Positions 54,754 to 62,173 of a stretch of DNA of 64,000 nt are shown one piece after another. Where the stretch lies: positions 1 to 64,000 of the forward strand of contig JANQMC010000050.1 in the NCBI GenBank assembly GCA_028280305.1. Direction: 5' to 3'. Source of the DNA: Pelagibius sp. Its GTDB lineage: Bacteria; Pseudomonadota; Alphaproteobacteria; Kiloniellales; Kiloniellaceae. The notes beneath the pieces are model-generated. The model made no database searches, had not been told where the DNA came from, and worked only from the letters and a program-made list of their open reading frames with translations. Numbering within the stretch: position 1 is the stretch's first letter; every line of letters starts with the position of its first letter. A program made the translations under genes and the position numbers.

Positions 54754-56043
54754 CTAGTCGTCGCCCGCGGCGACCAGGCGCGGCCGTTCGCCCGTGCTTG
54801 CGTTGTTGCTGTCTGGCGAGCCCGTGTCCGGCGCAGCGCCGACCGGTTCCATGTTCAGCGGCCGCAGGTACGAGTCGCCGCCCTCGACCGGGTTTCTGTT
54901 CAGCATCGCCCGGACATCGTTGATCGAATACCAGCCGCTCTGAATGCCCGCTTGGAAAGCTTCCGCCTGTTTTTTCATGTCCCCGCGCAATAGCCCGGCG
55001 ACGTTGTACTCGGCGAAGTACTCGTCTCCGTCGACGGTCAGCGGATCGACGATGTTGGTGTTGAAGCCGTCTTCCCAATTGCAGCCAACGGGCAAGAAGC
55101 TGTCGACCACGAATTCTATGGCTTGCGACTCGATGTTGTTGTTCGTCGCTCGGTCCAGCGCCCGGATCTTGTGCGGCGGTACGTTCAAGATCCGCGCGAT
55201 ATCAATGGCGCTTTCCTTTCGGGTTTCCAGGAACTGCGCGTGTTCGTTGTTGCGCTCCGGACCCTTCTCGAACTTGCCGGGGAAATCGATCAAGCCGATC
55301 TGGTGCGCCTCGGCGCCGGTCCGCGCTTTCTTGAAGGCCCTCTTGAACTTCTCGCGGTCTTCGGGCGTCTTGAAGGGCTGATCCAGAAAGACGAAGCCGC
55401 CGGCCTGGCCGTCGTTCTCGAAGAAGCGCGCGCCGTACTCAGCCACTGCCAGGGCATGAGCGAAGGTTTCGCGGTGGGTGCAATAGATCGGCACACCGCA
55501 GAGACCGTCCGTGGTGAACGGCCCCGCCTTCATATGCCAGATCTCATCGTCCCGCAGGCTTCGGACCTGGCCGCCGTTGGGATCCTGGACCCGGAACCAG
55601 ACCCGCCCGCCCCGGCGCTCCGGCGTTACATACGACGGATGGATCGGCCTCAGCTCGGCGATGGCGCTACCCATGCCCGGCACGATCTCAGCATAGGCGT
55701 TGCGGTGCAAAGAAAGATTGTCCTGCTGAAATGCGCGCCATTGAAAGCGGGTCCAGCCCTCGGCGGGGCGCCTTAGCAACTTCGCCGCGGGATGCTCTGG
55801 CGCCGGCAGTTTCTTATTGTCGCTGACGCGGCGGAACAACTGGAAAGGCAAGCTGGCGATCGGGTTGGTGATGGCCGCCATGCCGTCCTGCACCGCCGGA
55901 ATCGACCGGACCGTCTCGGCCGTCACTGGAATGCGCGGCAACGCCATCGCATGCGCCGGCGCGCGCTCGTACCAAAAATCGTTGCCGGGATCTCGATTGC
56001 CGCTCCCCGCGCTCATCCCGAACAGTCGACCGATCCAACTCAT
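54754..56043 (-). CDS. Portal protein (HK97 family)
   Basis: 429 residues. The FQWRAFQQDNLSLHRNAYAEI segment near residue 99 and LNVPPHKIRALDRATNNNIE near residue 290 are HK97 portal family hallmarks; the portal ring docks terminase and conducts DNA. The start overlaps the terminase stop by 4 bp. The C-terminus is Asn/Ser-rich and probably disordered. Confidence 0.9.
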   Translation of the reverse strand: MSWIGRLFGMSAGSGNRDPGNDFWYERAPAHAMALPRIPVTAETVRSIPAVQDGMAAITNPIASLPFQLFRRVSDNKKLPAPEHPAAKLLRRPAEGWTRFQWRAFQQDNLSLHRNAYAEIVPGMGSAIAELRPIHPSYVTPERRGGRVWFRVQDPNGGQVRSLRDDEIWHMKAGPFTTDGLCGVPIYCTHRETFAHALAVAEYGARFFENDGQAGGFVFLDQPFKTPEDREKFKRAFKKARTGAEAHQIGLIDFPGKFEKGPERNNEHAQFLETRKESAIDIARILNVPPHKIRALDRATNNNIESQAIEFVVDSFLPVGCNWEDGFNTNIVDPLTVDGDEYFAEYNVAGLLRGDMKKQAEAFQAGIQSGWYSINDVRAMLNRNPVEGGDSYLRPLNMEPVGAAPDTGSPDSNNASTGERPRLVAAGDD

Positions 56044-57764
56044 ACCGTCAACACCTCGTAATCGTCCGGAACGGAAATCCCACCCGACGCCGGGTTGCGG
56101 CTCATGAGCTGGAAGGCATTGAACGCTGCGACCAGGGGATCGATCTTGGCCGCCCCGGCCGTCTCTTTGTCGATCATGGTCGCATTGCCTTTCGCAATCG
56201 GCTTGGCATTACCGATGCACCAGGCCATGAGCGGCTGATCGGCGTGGATCAATGAGCGGTCTTTCAGTTTCCGCTCCATACCCTTAATCGCTCCGTTGAG
56301 CCGGTAGCCCTGGGGTACACCGCAAACCGGCCCGCCGTTGGCGTCGATCTCGATGCCCCGTTCCGACAGCGCATCGACCAGCACTGCAACGCCGATCGGG
56401 TCAAGGCCGACGCCGTACTTTTCCGGCAACAAGCCGGCCTGATGAATCTGCTCGACCAGGTCGGCGATCTGCTCGATATCTTCGGTGCCGATCTCACAGA
56501 TCACCAGATCGCCATCGGTCTCAAAATCACGAAGCCGCTCGGCGATATCCTTGCGCAGTTCCAGGACCGCGGCGTCGACCCAGGCGCGGCACCAAAGGAG
56601 CCAACGACCCGTCGTCCTGCAGCGACCGATCACCGCCAGCCCGAAGAGATCATCCAGTCCGCCGCCGTCGATGCCGACGGTTACGACTTCGCTGCGGGCG
56701 AGCAGCTCTTCAAGGGTCAGGACCCGCTCGGTCGCGGCCTCCCAGAAGTTGGAGGCACGCCAACTGCCGATGGCGACACCGATTTCGACATTGAGGTGTT
56801 GGGAAGCCCAACTCCGGACCTCCGCCTCGCCGTCTTCCCGCGCCTTGGCAAAGCCGTCTTCCAGGTCCTGGAGCATGACAGAGAGGCCGAGGTTTGGGTT
56901 GACCATGTGCCAGGTGCGGGGATCCTGCCAGGGCTTGGCGGGATCGGCCTGCATGTCCAAAGGGAACTCGTAGAGGACCGGCAGCAAGCGGACGTTGGCG
57001 GTGATCTTTCCGTCGCGCACCTTGCGCGCGTAGCTCAACTCGATCTTGAAGATGCCGGCCGGTGGACCGTCGCTCTGGGTCGTGATGATGACCAAGAGGC
57101 TTTCCGGCTTGGGCAGAAGGCCGCCGCGGATCTGGCGCAAGACCTTCGACGCATAGCTGTAAGACGACAGCTCGTGAAGCTCGTCCAGGATCACAATCAT
57201 CGGCTTGGTGCCGGTCATGACCTTGGTGTCAAAAGTCTTGATCTTCAGCACCGCCCTGGTCGTTCGGTCGACGACTTCCTTGCGGTGATCGCGGATGTGG
57301 AATCGCTTCTGGAGATAGCCTTCTTCGTCGGCATCGATCATGCCGACAACCTGCCCGAAACACTCGTCGGCGATCTCTTGGGTCGGTCCGACGACAAGGA
57401 TCTGCGCCCGGGGCCGCTTGTTGTCGATCAGGAACGTAAGGCCCATGCCGGCGGCGCCGGTGGTCTTGTTGTTCTTTTTCGGCACCAGGCCCAAGATCTC
57501 CCCGACCATGCGCTTGCCGCTGATCGGATCAATGGATCCAGCCGCTGCGCGCAGGATGTCGCGGAACCACTCGCCGGCTGCTTCGCCGAAGGTCGGCGTG
57601 CCCGGGACATCCGGCAGCCGCAGCTTGTTGAAGATCGAGACCGCGCGCTCGGCCGCCGTCGTGTCGAGCGGCAGCGGCGGCACCAGCGACGCCCCGCGCT
57701 CCAGCCTCTCCTTCCAGTCCGGACAGGCGAAACACCAGGTCTTCTCTGTGAGCGGCAGACTCAA
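56040..57764 (-). CDS. Terminase large subunit
   Basis: 574 residues. The ATPase domain has a Walker A-like LVPKKNNKTT (about residue 100) and Walker B MIVILDELHE (about 195-204). The C-terminal nuclease domain has the acidic cluster GIDGGGLDDLFGL, then CEIGTEDIEQ. It packages DNA into proheads. A TTG at 57764 with AAGGGG 8 bp upstream overlaps the small-subunit stop by 4 bp and is preferred over an in-frame TTG at 57782. Confidence 0.92.
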   Translation of the reverse strand: MSLPLTEKTWCFACPDWKERLERGASLVPPLPLDTTAAERAVSIFNKLRLPDVPGTPTFGEAAGEWFRDILRAAAGSIDPISGKRMVGEILGLVPKKNNKTTGAAGMGLTFLIDNKRPRAQILVVGPTQEIADECFGQVVGMIDADEEGYLQKRFHIRDHRKEVVDRTTRAVLKIKTFDTKVMTGTKPMIVILDELHELSSYSYASKVLRQIRGGLLPKPESLLVIITTQSDGPPAGIFKIELSYARKVRDGKITANVRLLPVLYEFPLDMQADPAKPWQDPRTWHMVNPNLGLSVMLQDLEDGFAKAREDGEAEVRSWASQHLNVEIGVAIGSWRASNFWEAATERVLTLEELLARSEVVTVGIDGGGLDDLFGLAVIGRCRTTGRWLLWCRAWVDAAVLELRKDIAERLRDFETDGDLVICEIGTEDIEQIADLVEQIHQAGLLPEKYGVGLDPIGVAVLVDALSERGIEIDANGGPVCGVPQGYRLNGAIKGMERKLKDRSLIHADQPLMAWCIGNAKPIAKGNATMIDKETAGAAKIDPLVAAFNAFQLMSRNPASGGISVPDDYEVLTV

Positions 57765-58204
57765 TTGAGCAGCCCCTTCCAACTCGTGGCCTCATGGGCT
57801 GTTTTCGCGTCGGCATCCGCCTGGGCTTTCTTGCCGAGAGTCTCTGGGTTGGCTTGTTCCGCCCCCGGTACTGCGGGCACAAACTCCAGGCGCCGGATCT
57901 CTTCGCCGAGCTGCTTGATGCAACTCGCGTTGCCGTTCGCCGCCTCGCGGTAAAGCATCATCAGGTGCGAGGCTTTCAGCCGCTCAAGAGCATCTTCACG
58001 AGACTGCAGCTCGCGAAAATAATGCTTCTTCAGGGTCGGCTTGGTGATACCCAACGCCGCCGCGATCCGCTCATCGGTTCGACCGATTGCCAGTAACATC
58101 ATGACTTTAATACGATTTTCCTCAGTCACGATATGCGGCGGCCGCCCGCGCTTGCCCCAGTTCTCCGGGATCGGGTCGCCAAGAAGGTCGAAATTCTCGC
58201 TCAT
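57761..58204 (-). CDS. Terminase small subunit
   Basis: 147 residues. A helix-turn-helix (GRTDERIAAALGITKPTLKKHY, about 48-70) precedes an acidic helical core that forms the ring around DNA. The gene is directly upstream of, and overlaps, the large subunit. Confidence 0.82.
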   Translation of the reverse strand: MSENFDLLGDPIPENWGKRGRPPHIVTEENRIKVMMLLAIGRTDERIAAALGITKPTLKKHYFRELQSREDALERLKASHLMMLYREAANGNASCIKQLGEEIRRLEFVPAVPGAEQANPETLGKKAQADADAKTAHEATSWKGLLN

Positions 58205-58285
58205 GGAAAAAAAATCCCCGAATGAGATGGGCAGCGGTCCTGGAACCGCAGGGCTGAAGAGATTTGACCCCCCCTGGGGTCTAGG

Positions 58286-58705
58286 TCAGTCTTCGCACTT
58301 CGGCAGCTCGCGGCGCGCGATTTCGAGGGCGATCGGGCTGTCGAGCCAGAGATCGTCTGCGGTGATCTTGCCGGCGTCGAACATCTGCTCCAGGATCTGC
58401 TTGACCACGTTGTGGCACCAGTCGCAGGACGCCTGCCATAGCGCACGATCCCAGAAGCGTTTCATGTCGCCGCGATGCGGGATGACATGGTCGGTGACTG
58501 TGGTTGCCTCGACAAAGCCGAGCGCCGTGCAACAGCGGCAGAGCGGGTTGTCACGCTTGAACGCCTTCGATGCTCTATCCCATCGCGCGTCATAGCCGCG
58601 AGCCCGGGCAGAGCCCCGGCGGCTGTCCGGCAGCGCTGCCGGCGCAGGTGCCAGGGCGGAGGGCGCCGCGGTCAAGCGCGCCAACTTACTGCTGCGCCGC
58701 GTCAA
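58286..58705 (-). CDS. HNH endonuclease
   Basis: 139 residues. The zinc-knuckle Cys pairs (PLCRCC and SCDWCH) flank the HNH core with VTDHVIPHRGD and HNVVKQ. In HK97-like phages an HNH protein next to terminase helps packaging, which suits its place before the small subunit. It overlaps the small gene upstream by 20 bp in another frame. Confidence 0.85.
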   Translation of the reverse strand: MTRRSSKLARLTAAPSALAPAPAALPDSRRGSARARGYDARWDRASKAFKRDNPLCRCCTALGFVEATTVTDHVIPHRGDMKRFWDRALWQASCDWCHNVVKQILEQMFDAGKITADDLWLDSPIALEIARRELPKCED

Positions 58706-58838
58706 GAGGCGGCAATAGATCTTTCAGCTTGAACCGCTCCCATGCAGCGAGCCCGCCCTCGGTATGACGGCATACCAGCAGGTCGCCCTGCTCGGTCACT
58801 TTGTATTCGTGCTCGCTCTCGGGAAGGGCTTCTCGCAT
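58686..58838 (-). CDS. Small hypothetical protein heading the late operon
   Basis: 50 residues, acidic with a CRHTEGGLAAWERF segment. The ATG at 58838 has AAGAGG 6-7 bp upstream; an ATG at 58913 would read through a terminator. It is the first gene after the terminator at 58869-58900. No family recognised. Confidence 0.55.
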   Translation of the reverse strand: MREALPESEHEYKVTEQGDLLVCRHTEGGLAAWERFKLKDLLPPLDAAQQ

Positions 58839-58868
58839 GTCGACCTCTTGCGTCGCCGATTGGCCATG

Positions 58869-58900
58869 AAAAAGCCCGCCTCGGCAAGCCGCCGGGCGGG
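58869..58900 (-). terminator. Terminator between the NusG-like gene and the late genes
   Basis: On the minus strand, CCCGCC/GGCGGG (58895-58900 with 58875-58880) stacks on an inner CGGC/GCCG with one bulged base and a five-base loop, followed by CTTTTT. It lies 10 bp after the NusG-like stop and 31 bp before the next gene, where lambda has the late terminator controlled by its antiterminator. Confidence 0.85.
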
Positions 58901-58909
58901 TCATCGGCA

Positions 58910-59557
58910 TCATCCGCGATGCCTCCGGACAACGGGTGAAAGCGCTTCGATGTAGAACTGCGCTTTGACCCGTCGATCAAACAAGGTTGTCCATAAGGTA
59001 ACTTCGCGGCCATTGTCAAGCTCGACAATTCCGGTTGTTCCCGCGAAGGGTCCTTCGATGATCCTAACCTCTTGGCCCGACTCAAGTTTTGCCCGGTTGC
59101 GGTCATGCACGGAAGGCACGTCCAAGACGCCGTCTTTGCCCATGCGTTCACGCCATTCGGTGACCAACGAATCCGAAAGCTGTTGCGGACGGCCGCCGCT
59201 GTGCAGAACCGTGGCGACGCCATGCGCGTTGTTCACATCGAAAAGCCCCTGCCTCGGCGCGACACCGACGAAGAGATAACGCGGCAGCAAGGCCCGCACG
59301 ACGGGCTTGATCTTGCGCGCGTGCCGCACCAGCTTGCGATAGCGCGGAAAGAATGTCTCATAGCCCAGGCTGCGCAGCTTCTGATCAGCCAGCGTTTCGG
59401 CCTGGCGGTTTGTGTGAACGACGAACCAGTCGAGCCAGTGCAGCGCGTTGCCGCCGCACTCGGGACAGCGTGACGGCGCGGCATCATTCACGCCCTGGCG
59501 CGCCGTGAACTTCGCCTGACAGCTCAAGCAGCGGCAGGAGACCAAGCGCACCGTCAT
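58910..59557 (-). CDS. Phage NusG/RfaH-type transcription factor with N-terminal zinc ribbon
   Basis: 215 residues. The first 36 carry C10-x2-C13 and C31-x2-C34, a zinc-ribbon pattern not found in host NusG. Then comes an NGN domain starting WFVVHTNRQAETLADQKL (about 43-130, with RYLFVGVAP) and a C-terminal KOW motif (GQEVRIIEGPFAGTTGIVEL, about 155-175). NusG paralogues bind RNA polymerase and change termination. The gene is coupled to the replication gene (4-bp overlap) and followed at once by a terminator and the late operon, which points to a late-gene antiterminator. Confidence 0.85.
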   Translation of the reverse strand: MTVRLVSCRCLSCQAKFTARQGVNDAAPSRCPECGGNALHWLDWFVVHTNRQAETLADQKLRSLGYETFFPRYRKLVRHARKIKPVVRALLPRYLFVGVAPRQGLFDVNNAHGVATVLHSGGRPQQLSDSLVTEWRERMGKDGVLDVPSVHDRNRAKLESGQEVRIIEGPFAGTTGIVELDNGREVTLWTTLFDRRVKAQFYIEALSPVVRRHRG

Positions 59558-60615
59558 GCGCGCCGCCTGTTGGACTTCGCCAGTGCCGCCCGCTCGACGG
59601 CCTCTTTCTCCTCGCGCCGCTTGCGGTTCGCCTTCGCCCTGTGGTCGTAGGTCCCGGATAGCACATAGCCGGTCGCCTTCACGATTTCACGCCGCCATTT
59701 GAACAGGCGACCTGAATGGATCTGGTCCGCCAGGGCCAACTTCAGCACGACGACGGGCACCGGATCGCCGAAAGGGATCTTGCCGTCCGGGCTGCTGTCC
59801 TGCCACTCGTCTTCCAACCGTTCGGTTACAAACGCGTCCTTCAGCGTGTATTCGACCACCGACCGCGGCGCCGAACGGATGCCGTCGAGGATCTTCGGCA
59901 TGATTGCCCGCAGCTCCGCCGCCATCGACGACGGCGGCTCGCACTCTCCAGCCGCTAGCGCTTCGCTTTCCCCTTGCGGGTCAGGCGGCCCATCGGGGTC
60001 GCCGCCTGGCGCGCAAGGGTTACTTTGGGTTTTTTTTAAGGGGTTTATGGGGTCCACCCTTATGGACCCTTTTGTATCTCCCGGTGGACCCTTTTCATCA
60101 CTCCGGTGGACCCTTTCGGGTTCCTTAAACTGTCCACCCGGTGGACCCTTTTGCGACGCTGCGTTGCCATCCTGGCCCGCCTGAAACTGTCCACCCGGTG
60201 GACCGTTTTGCGAGTCGGCCCCATCGATGCCGGCAGCCCGCAGGGGGTTCTCATAGGGCGACTTCTTCAGCGCCGCGAGCGCACGCCGATAGCCTTGGTC
60301 GTCGAAGTTTTTGACGTGCGGGTACAGTTCAGCGATGCGCTGCAGGTTCAGCGTCCAGTGCCGCGCCTTACCGCGGCCACCGCCCTCGCCTTCGTCCTTT
60401 TTGCTGTCCGGCGCAATGATGCCGTGCTCCTGAAACTCTTTCAGAAATTTGCGGTATGTGCTCCGGGCGATCGAGCAACGCATATAGACGTTGTGCGCTT
60501 TCGGAAAGACGGAGGTTCCGTCGTCGTTGCCGCACTCGGCGAACTTCATCAGAACCATTTTGCGGGACAGCTCCATGACGCGATCAGAGATGAAACCCTG
60601 CGCAGTGTTGCTCAA
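59554..60615 (-). CDS. Replication initiator-like (O-type) helix-turn-helix protein
   Basis: 353 residues. The N-terminal 120 residues form a winged-helix unit (KMVLMKFAECGNDDGTSVFP; SIARSTYRKFLKEFQEHGI) of the phage replication initiator/primosome loader type. The middle (about 125-200) is low-complexity and repeats KGPPGGQF-like peptides, because the DNA there holds an iteron array. The C-terminal part is helical and basic. The start is a TTG at 60615 with GGAG 7 bp upstream. It precedes and overlaps the NusG-like gene. Confidence 0.7.
   Translation of the reverse strand: MSNTAQGFISDRVMELSRKMVLMKFAECGNDDGTSVFPKAHNVYMRCSIARSTYRKFLKEFQEHGIIAPDSKKDEGEGGGRGKARHWTLNLQRIAELYPHVKNFDDQGYRRALAALKKSPYENPLRAAGIDGADSQNGPPGGQFQAGQDGNAASQKGPPGGQFKEPERVHRSDEKGPPGDTKGSIRVDPINPLKKTQSNPCAPGGDPDGPPDPQGESEALAAGECEPPSSMAAELRAIMPKILDGIRSAPRSVVEYTLKDAFVTERLEDEWQDSSPDGKIPFGDPVPVVVLKLALADQIHSGRLFKWRREIVKATGYVLSGTYDHRAKANRKRREEKEAVERAALAKSNRRRA
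60021..60050. other. A/T-rich segment next to the iterons
   Basis: A run of eight T then AA and a TTTA step (about 60030-60047) in otherwise GC-rich DNA. It lies at one end of the iteron array, as the unwinding element does in lambda-type origins. Confidence 0.5.
60051..60213. repeat. Iteron array, candidate replication origin
   Basis: Five copies of a motif with core CCGGTGGACCCTTT (plus strand) at about 60051-60074, 60081-60096, 60103-60118, 60127-60156 and 60184-60213. The first three are 22 bp apart; the last two are the longest and each contain a perfect 15-bp palindrome GTCCACC-C-GGTGGAC. The copies fall in different reading frames of the surrounding gene, so the DNA, not the peptide, is what is kept. 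Confidence 0.75.
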
Positions 60616-60626
60616 TGCCAGGCTCC

Positions 60627-60673
60627 AAAAAGACCCCCGGCGGCGGCACCTGCAGAGCAGCCGCCGCCGGGGG
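60627..60673 (-). terminator. Strong terminator/attenuator before the replication gene
   Basis: A perfect 14-bp GC stem (60634-60647 with 60660-60673) and 12-base loop, followed on the minus strand by TCTTTTT. It ends 12 bp before the start codon, next to the ribosome site of the replication gene, so it splits early genes from the replication-NusG block. Confidence 0.88.
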
Positions 60674-60796
60674 CAGTTGATGGGAGGGAAGGCAACACGC
60701 CTTCAGAGACGGTCAGGCGGTCGAACCGCCCGCGCCGCCCTTCGCCGCGACGACAGGCTTGCCGCGGGAAGCTCTTGAAACGGATTGGGCCGCGAT

Positions 60797-61036
60797 TCAA
60801 AGCAACCTGCCCTGGTCGGGCCCGTCGACGCGCAGGAAGCCCTTTTGACGCGCCAGGGGCCGCGACAGCGTGATTTCCACCGTCTGCCCCATATCGAAGT
60901 CAGCCGGCGCAACAGTGACCCAGGAAATCGGCACAAAGGTGCTATGCCCGCTGTCATCCTGGATGCGATAGGCACGGTTCGGCGTCTTGCAAAGGATCTT
61001 GCCTTTGAAGGTGAAGCTGTCTGCCGGAAGCTTCAT
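60797..61036 (-). CDS. Small hypothetical protein
   Basis: 79 residues, beta-rich with an OB-like look (FTFKGKILCKTPNRAYRIQD; GQTVEITLSRPLAR). It begins with an ATGA overlap with the ASCH gene stop, so it is coupled to it. No function recognised. Confidence 0.55.
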   Translation of the reverse strand: MKLPADSFTFKGKILCKTPNRAYRIQDDSGHSTFVPISWVTVAPADFDMGQTVEITLSRPLARQKGFLRVDGPDQGRLL

Positions 61037-61479
61037 CGCCGCCTGCCCCGCCGCGCCGGCGGCGGCGTGAAATCGGGATAGAAGAAGCCCTGTTTCCCGC
61101 GGCATGGCCTGAAGGGACGCGCCTTCGCCTCCGCGAGGGCATAGCCATAGCCGCCGGTAAACCAGGGGGAGTCGTCGATGAAATGCCGATGCCAGTTGGG
61201 GATCGCGTCGCCGACCGTCCCACAGCCGACGACGCGGACCCGGCCGACGATGCCGCCGCGCGGATATAGATTCGGATCTTCCGGCATCACCACGCCGAAG
61301 TCGCGTTTCAGGCGCTCCTGGGCCCAGGCCCAATCAAAGTCGGGATCGAAGGTCAGCCCGGCATGGATCAGCAGCGTGCCGCGGTGGCGCGTCGCCCTGG
61401 AGCGGTTCTCGACATCCTTGAAGCCGTTGACGACAAGCCAGGCCCAAGGTTGCCAGATTGACAGCGCCGGGTAGGTCAT
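61033..61479 (-). CDS. ASCH-domain protein
   Basis: 148 residues. The opening PALSIWQPWAWLVVNGFKDV with ENRS and HRGTLLIHAG is the ASCH domain pattern (PUA-like fold that binds RNA or modified nucleosides). ASCH proteins are frequent in phages and may act as RNA-binding regulators or nucleic acid hydrolases. It overlaps both neighbours by ATGA junctions. Confidence 0.8.
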   Translation of the reverse strand: MTYPALSIWQPWAWLVVNGFKDVENRSRATRHRGTLLIHAGLTFDPDFDWAWAQERLKRDFGVVMPEDPNLYPRGGIVGRVRVVGCGTVGDAIPNWHRHFIDDSPWFTGGYGYALAEAKARPFRPCRGKQGFFYPDFTPPPARRGRRR

Positions 61480-61757
61480 AGCTTCAGCCCGCCTTGCCGT
61501 TCGTCTGCCTTGGTCTTCGGTGCCGGCAGACAGGCCTGGATCCCCTTGACCACCAGTCGCCAGACCGAAACCGCTTCGCTGGGATGACCTTCGACGCGCC
61601 CGGACTTCCAGGCCTGCCGCTTCACATTGAGAAGCTCAACGTCGTAGTTGCGCCGCGTCTTGCTGCCGGTCCCGTCGTTACAGAGCCGCATGACCGCGAG
61701 GGTCTTCATGGTGCCCGGGCGGCTCGCCGGCCATAGCTCGACTTTTACGACGATCAT
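61476..61757 (-). CDS. Small hypothetical phage protein
   Basis: 93 residues, basic and mainly beta (MIVVKVELWPASRPGTM; NYDVELLNVKRQAWKSG). It is coupled to the ASCH gene by a 4-bp overlap and to the gene upstream in the same way. No family recognised. Confidence 0.55.
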   Translation of the reverse strand: MIVVKVELWPASRPGTMKTLAVMRLCNDGTGSKTRRNYDVELLNVKRQAWKSGRVEGHPSEAVSVWRLVVKGIQACLPAPKTKADERQGGLKL

Positions 61758-62173
61758 GACTTCGGATCCTCGACCAACGGGTTCCGCAGCTCGACCAAGA
61801 GCCGACCACTCTTTGACGCTGTTTCGATCCGGTCATAGAGGTTGCGGGCTGCTTCCGGCCCGGAGCATCTGAAGCAGATCGAGACTGAGTCTTCGCCCTG
61901 GACCAAGCCGACATCCTCGCGACCGACGATCACGCTTTGCTGCCGCAGAACCAACTGGCGGAGCCGACCCCTTGTTTCCGGCCCTTCAAGTGGGATCATT
62001 CGCCAGGAAAAACCCTCGATCACAGCTACTGCTTCGCCTGGAGACAGGCCTCCGCGCCGCGCAAGCTGTTCCAGACTCTGGCAATGGTTCCGCTTTGCCT
62101 GTTCTTCGTGTGGGCCGATCACCGACCAGGGGATGTCTTCCCCGCCCATGATTGGGAACATGCGATCTTTCAC
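61754..62173 (-). CDS. Hypothetical phage protein
   Basis: 139 residues, mixed helix and strand, with a possible DNA-binding helical stretch (LEQLARRGGLSPGEAVAVIEGF). It overlaps genes on both sides by 4 bp. Role unknown. Confidence 0.5.
   Translation of the reverse strand: MKDRMFPIMGGEDIPWSVIGPHEEQAKRNHCQSLEQLARRGGLSPGEAVAVIEGFSWRMIPLEGPETRGRLRQLVLRQQSVIVGREDVGLVQGEDSVSICFRCSGPEAARNLYDRIETASKSGRLLVELRNPLVEDPKS

Noticed and set aside
59687-59944. Short minus-strand frame inside the replication gene
   Set aside because: It is out of frame with the replication protein, has Gly/Ala/Arg-rich composition and no ribosome site.
60051-60213. Collagen-like GPPGG peptide repeats in the replication protein
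   Set aside because: The copies fall in different reading frames, so the repeat is a DNA element and the peptide likeness is a by-product.
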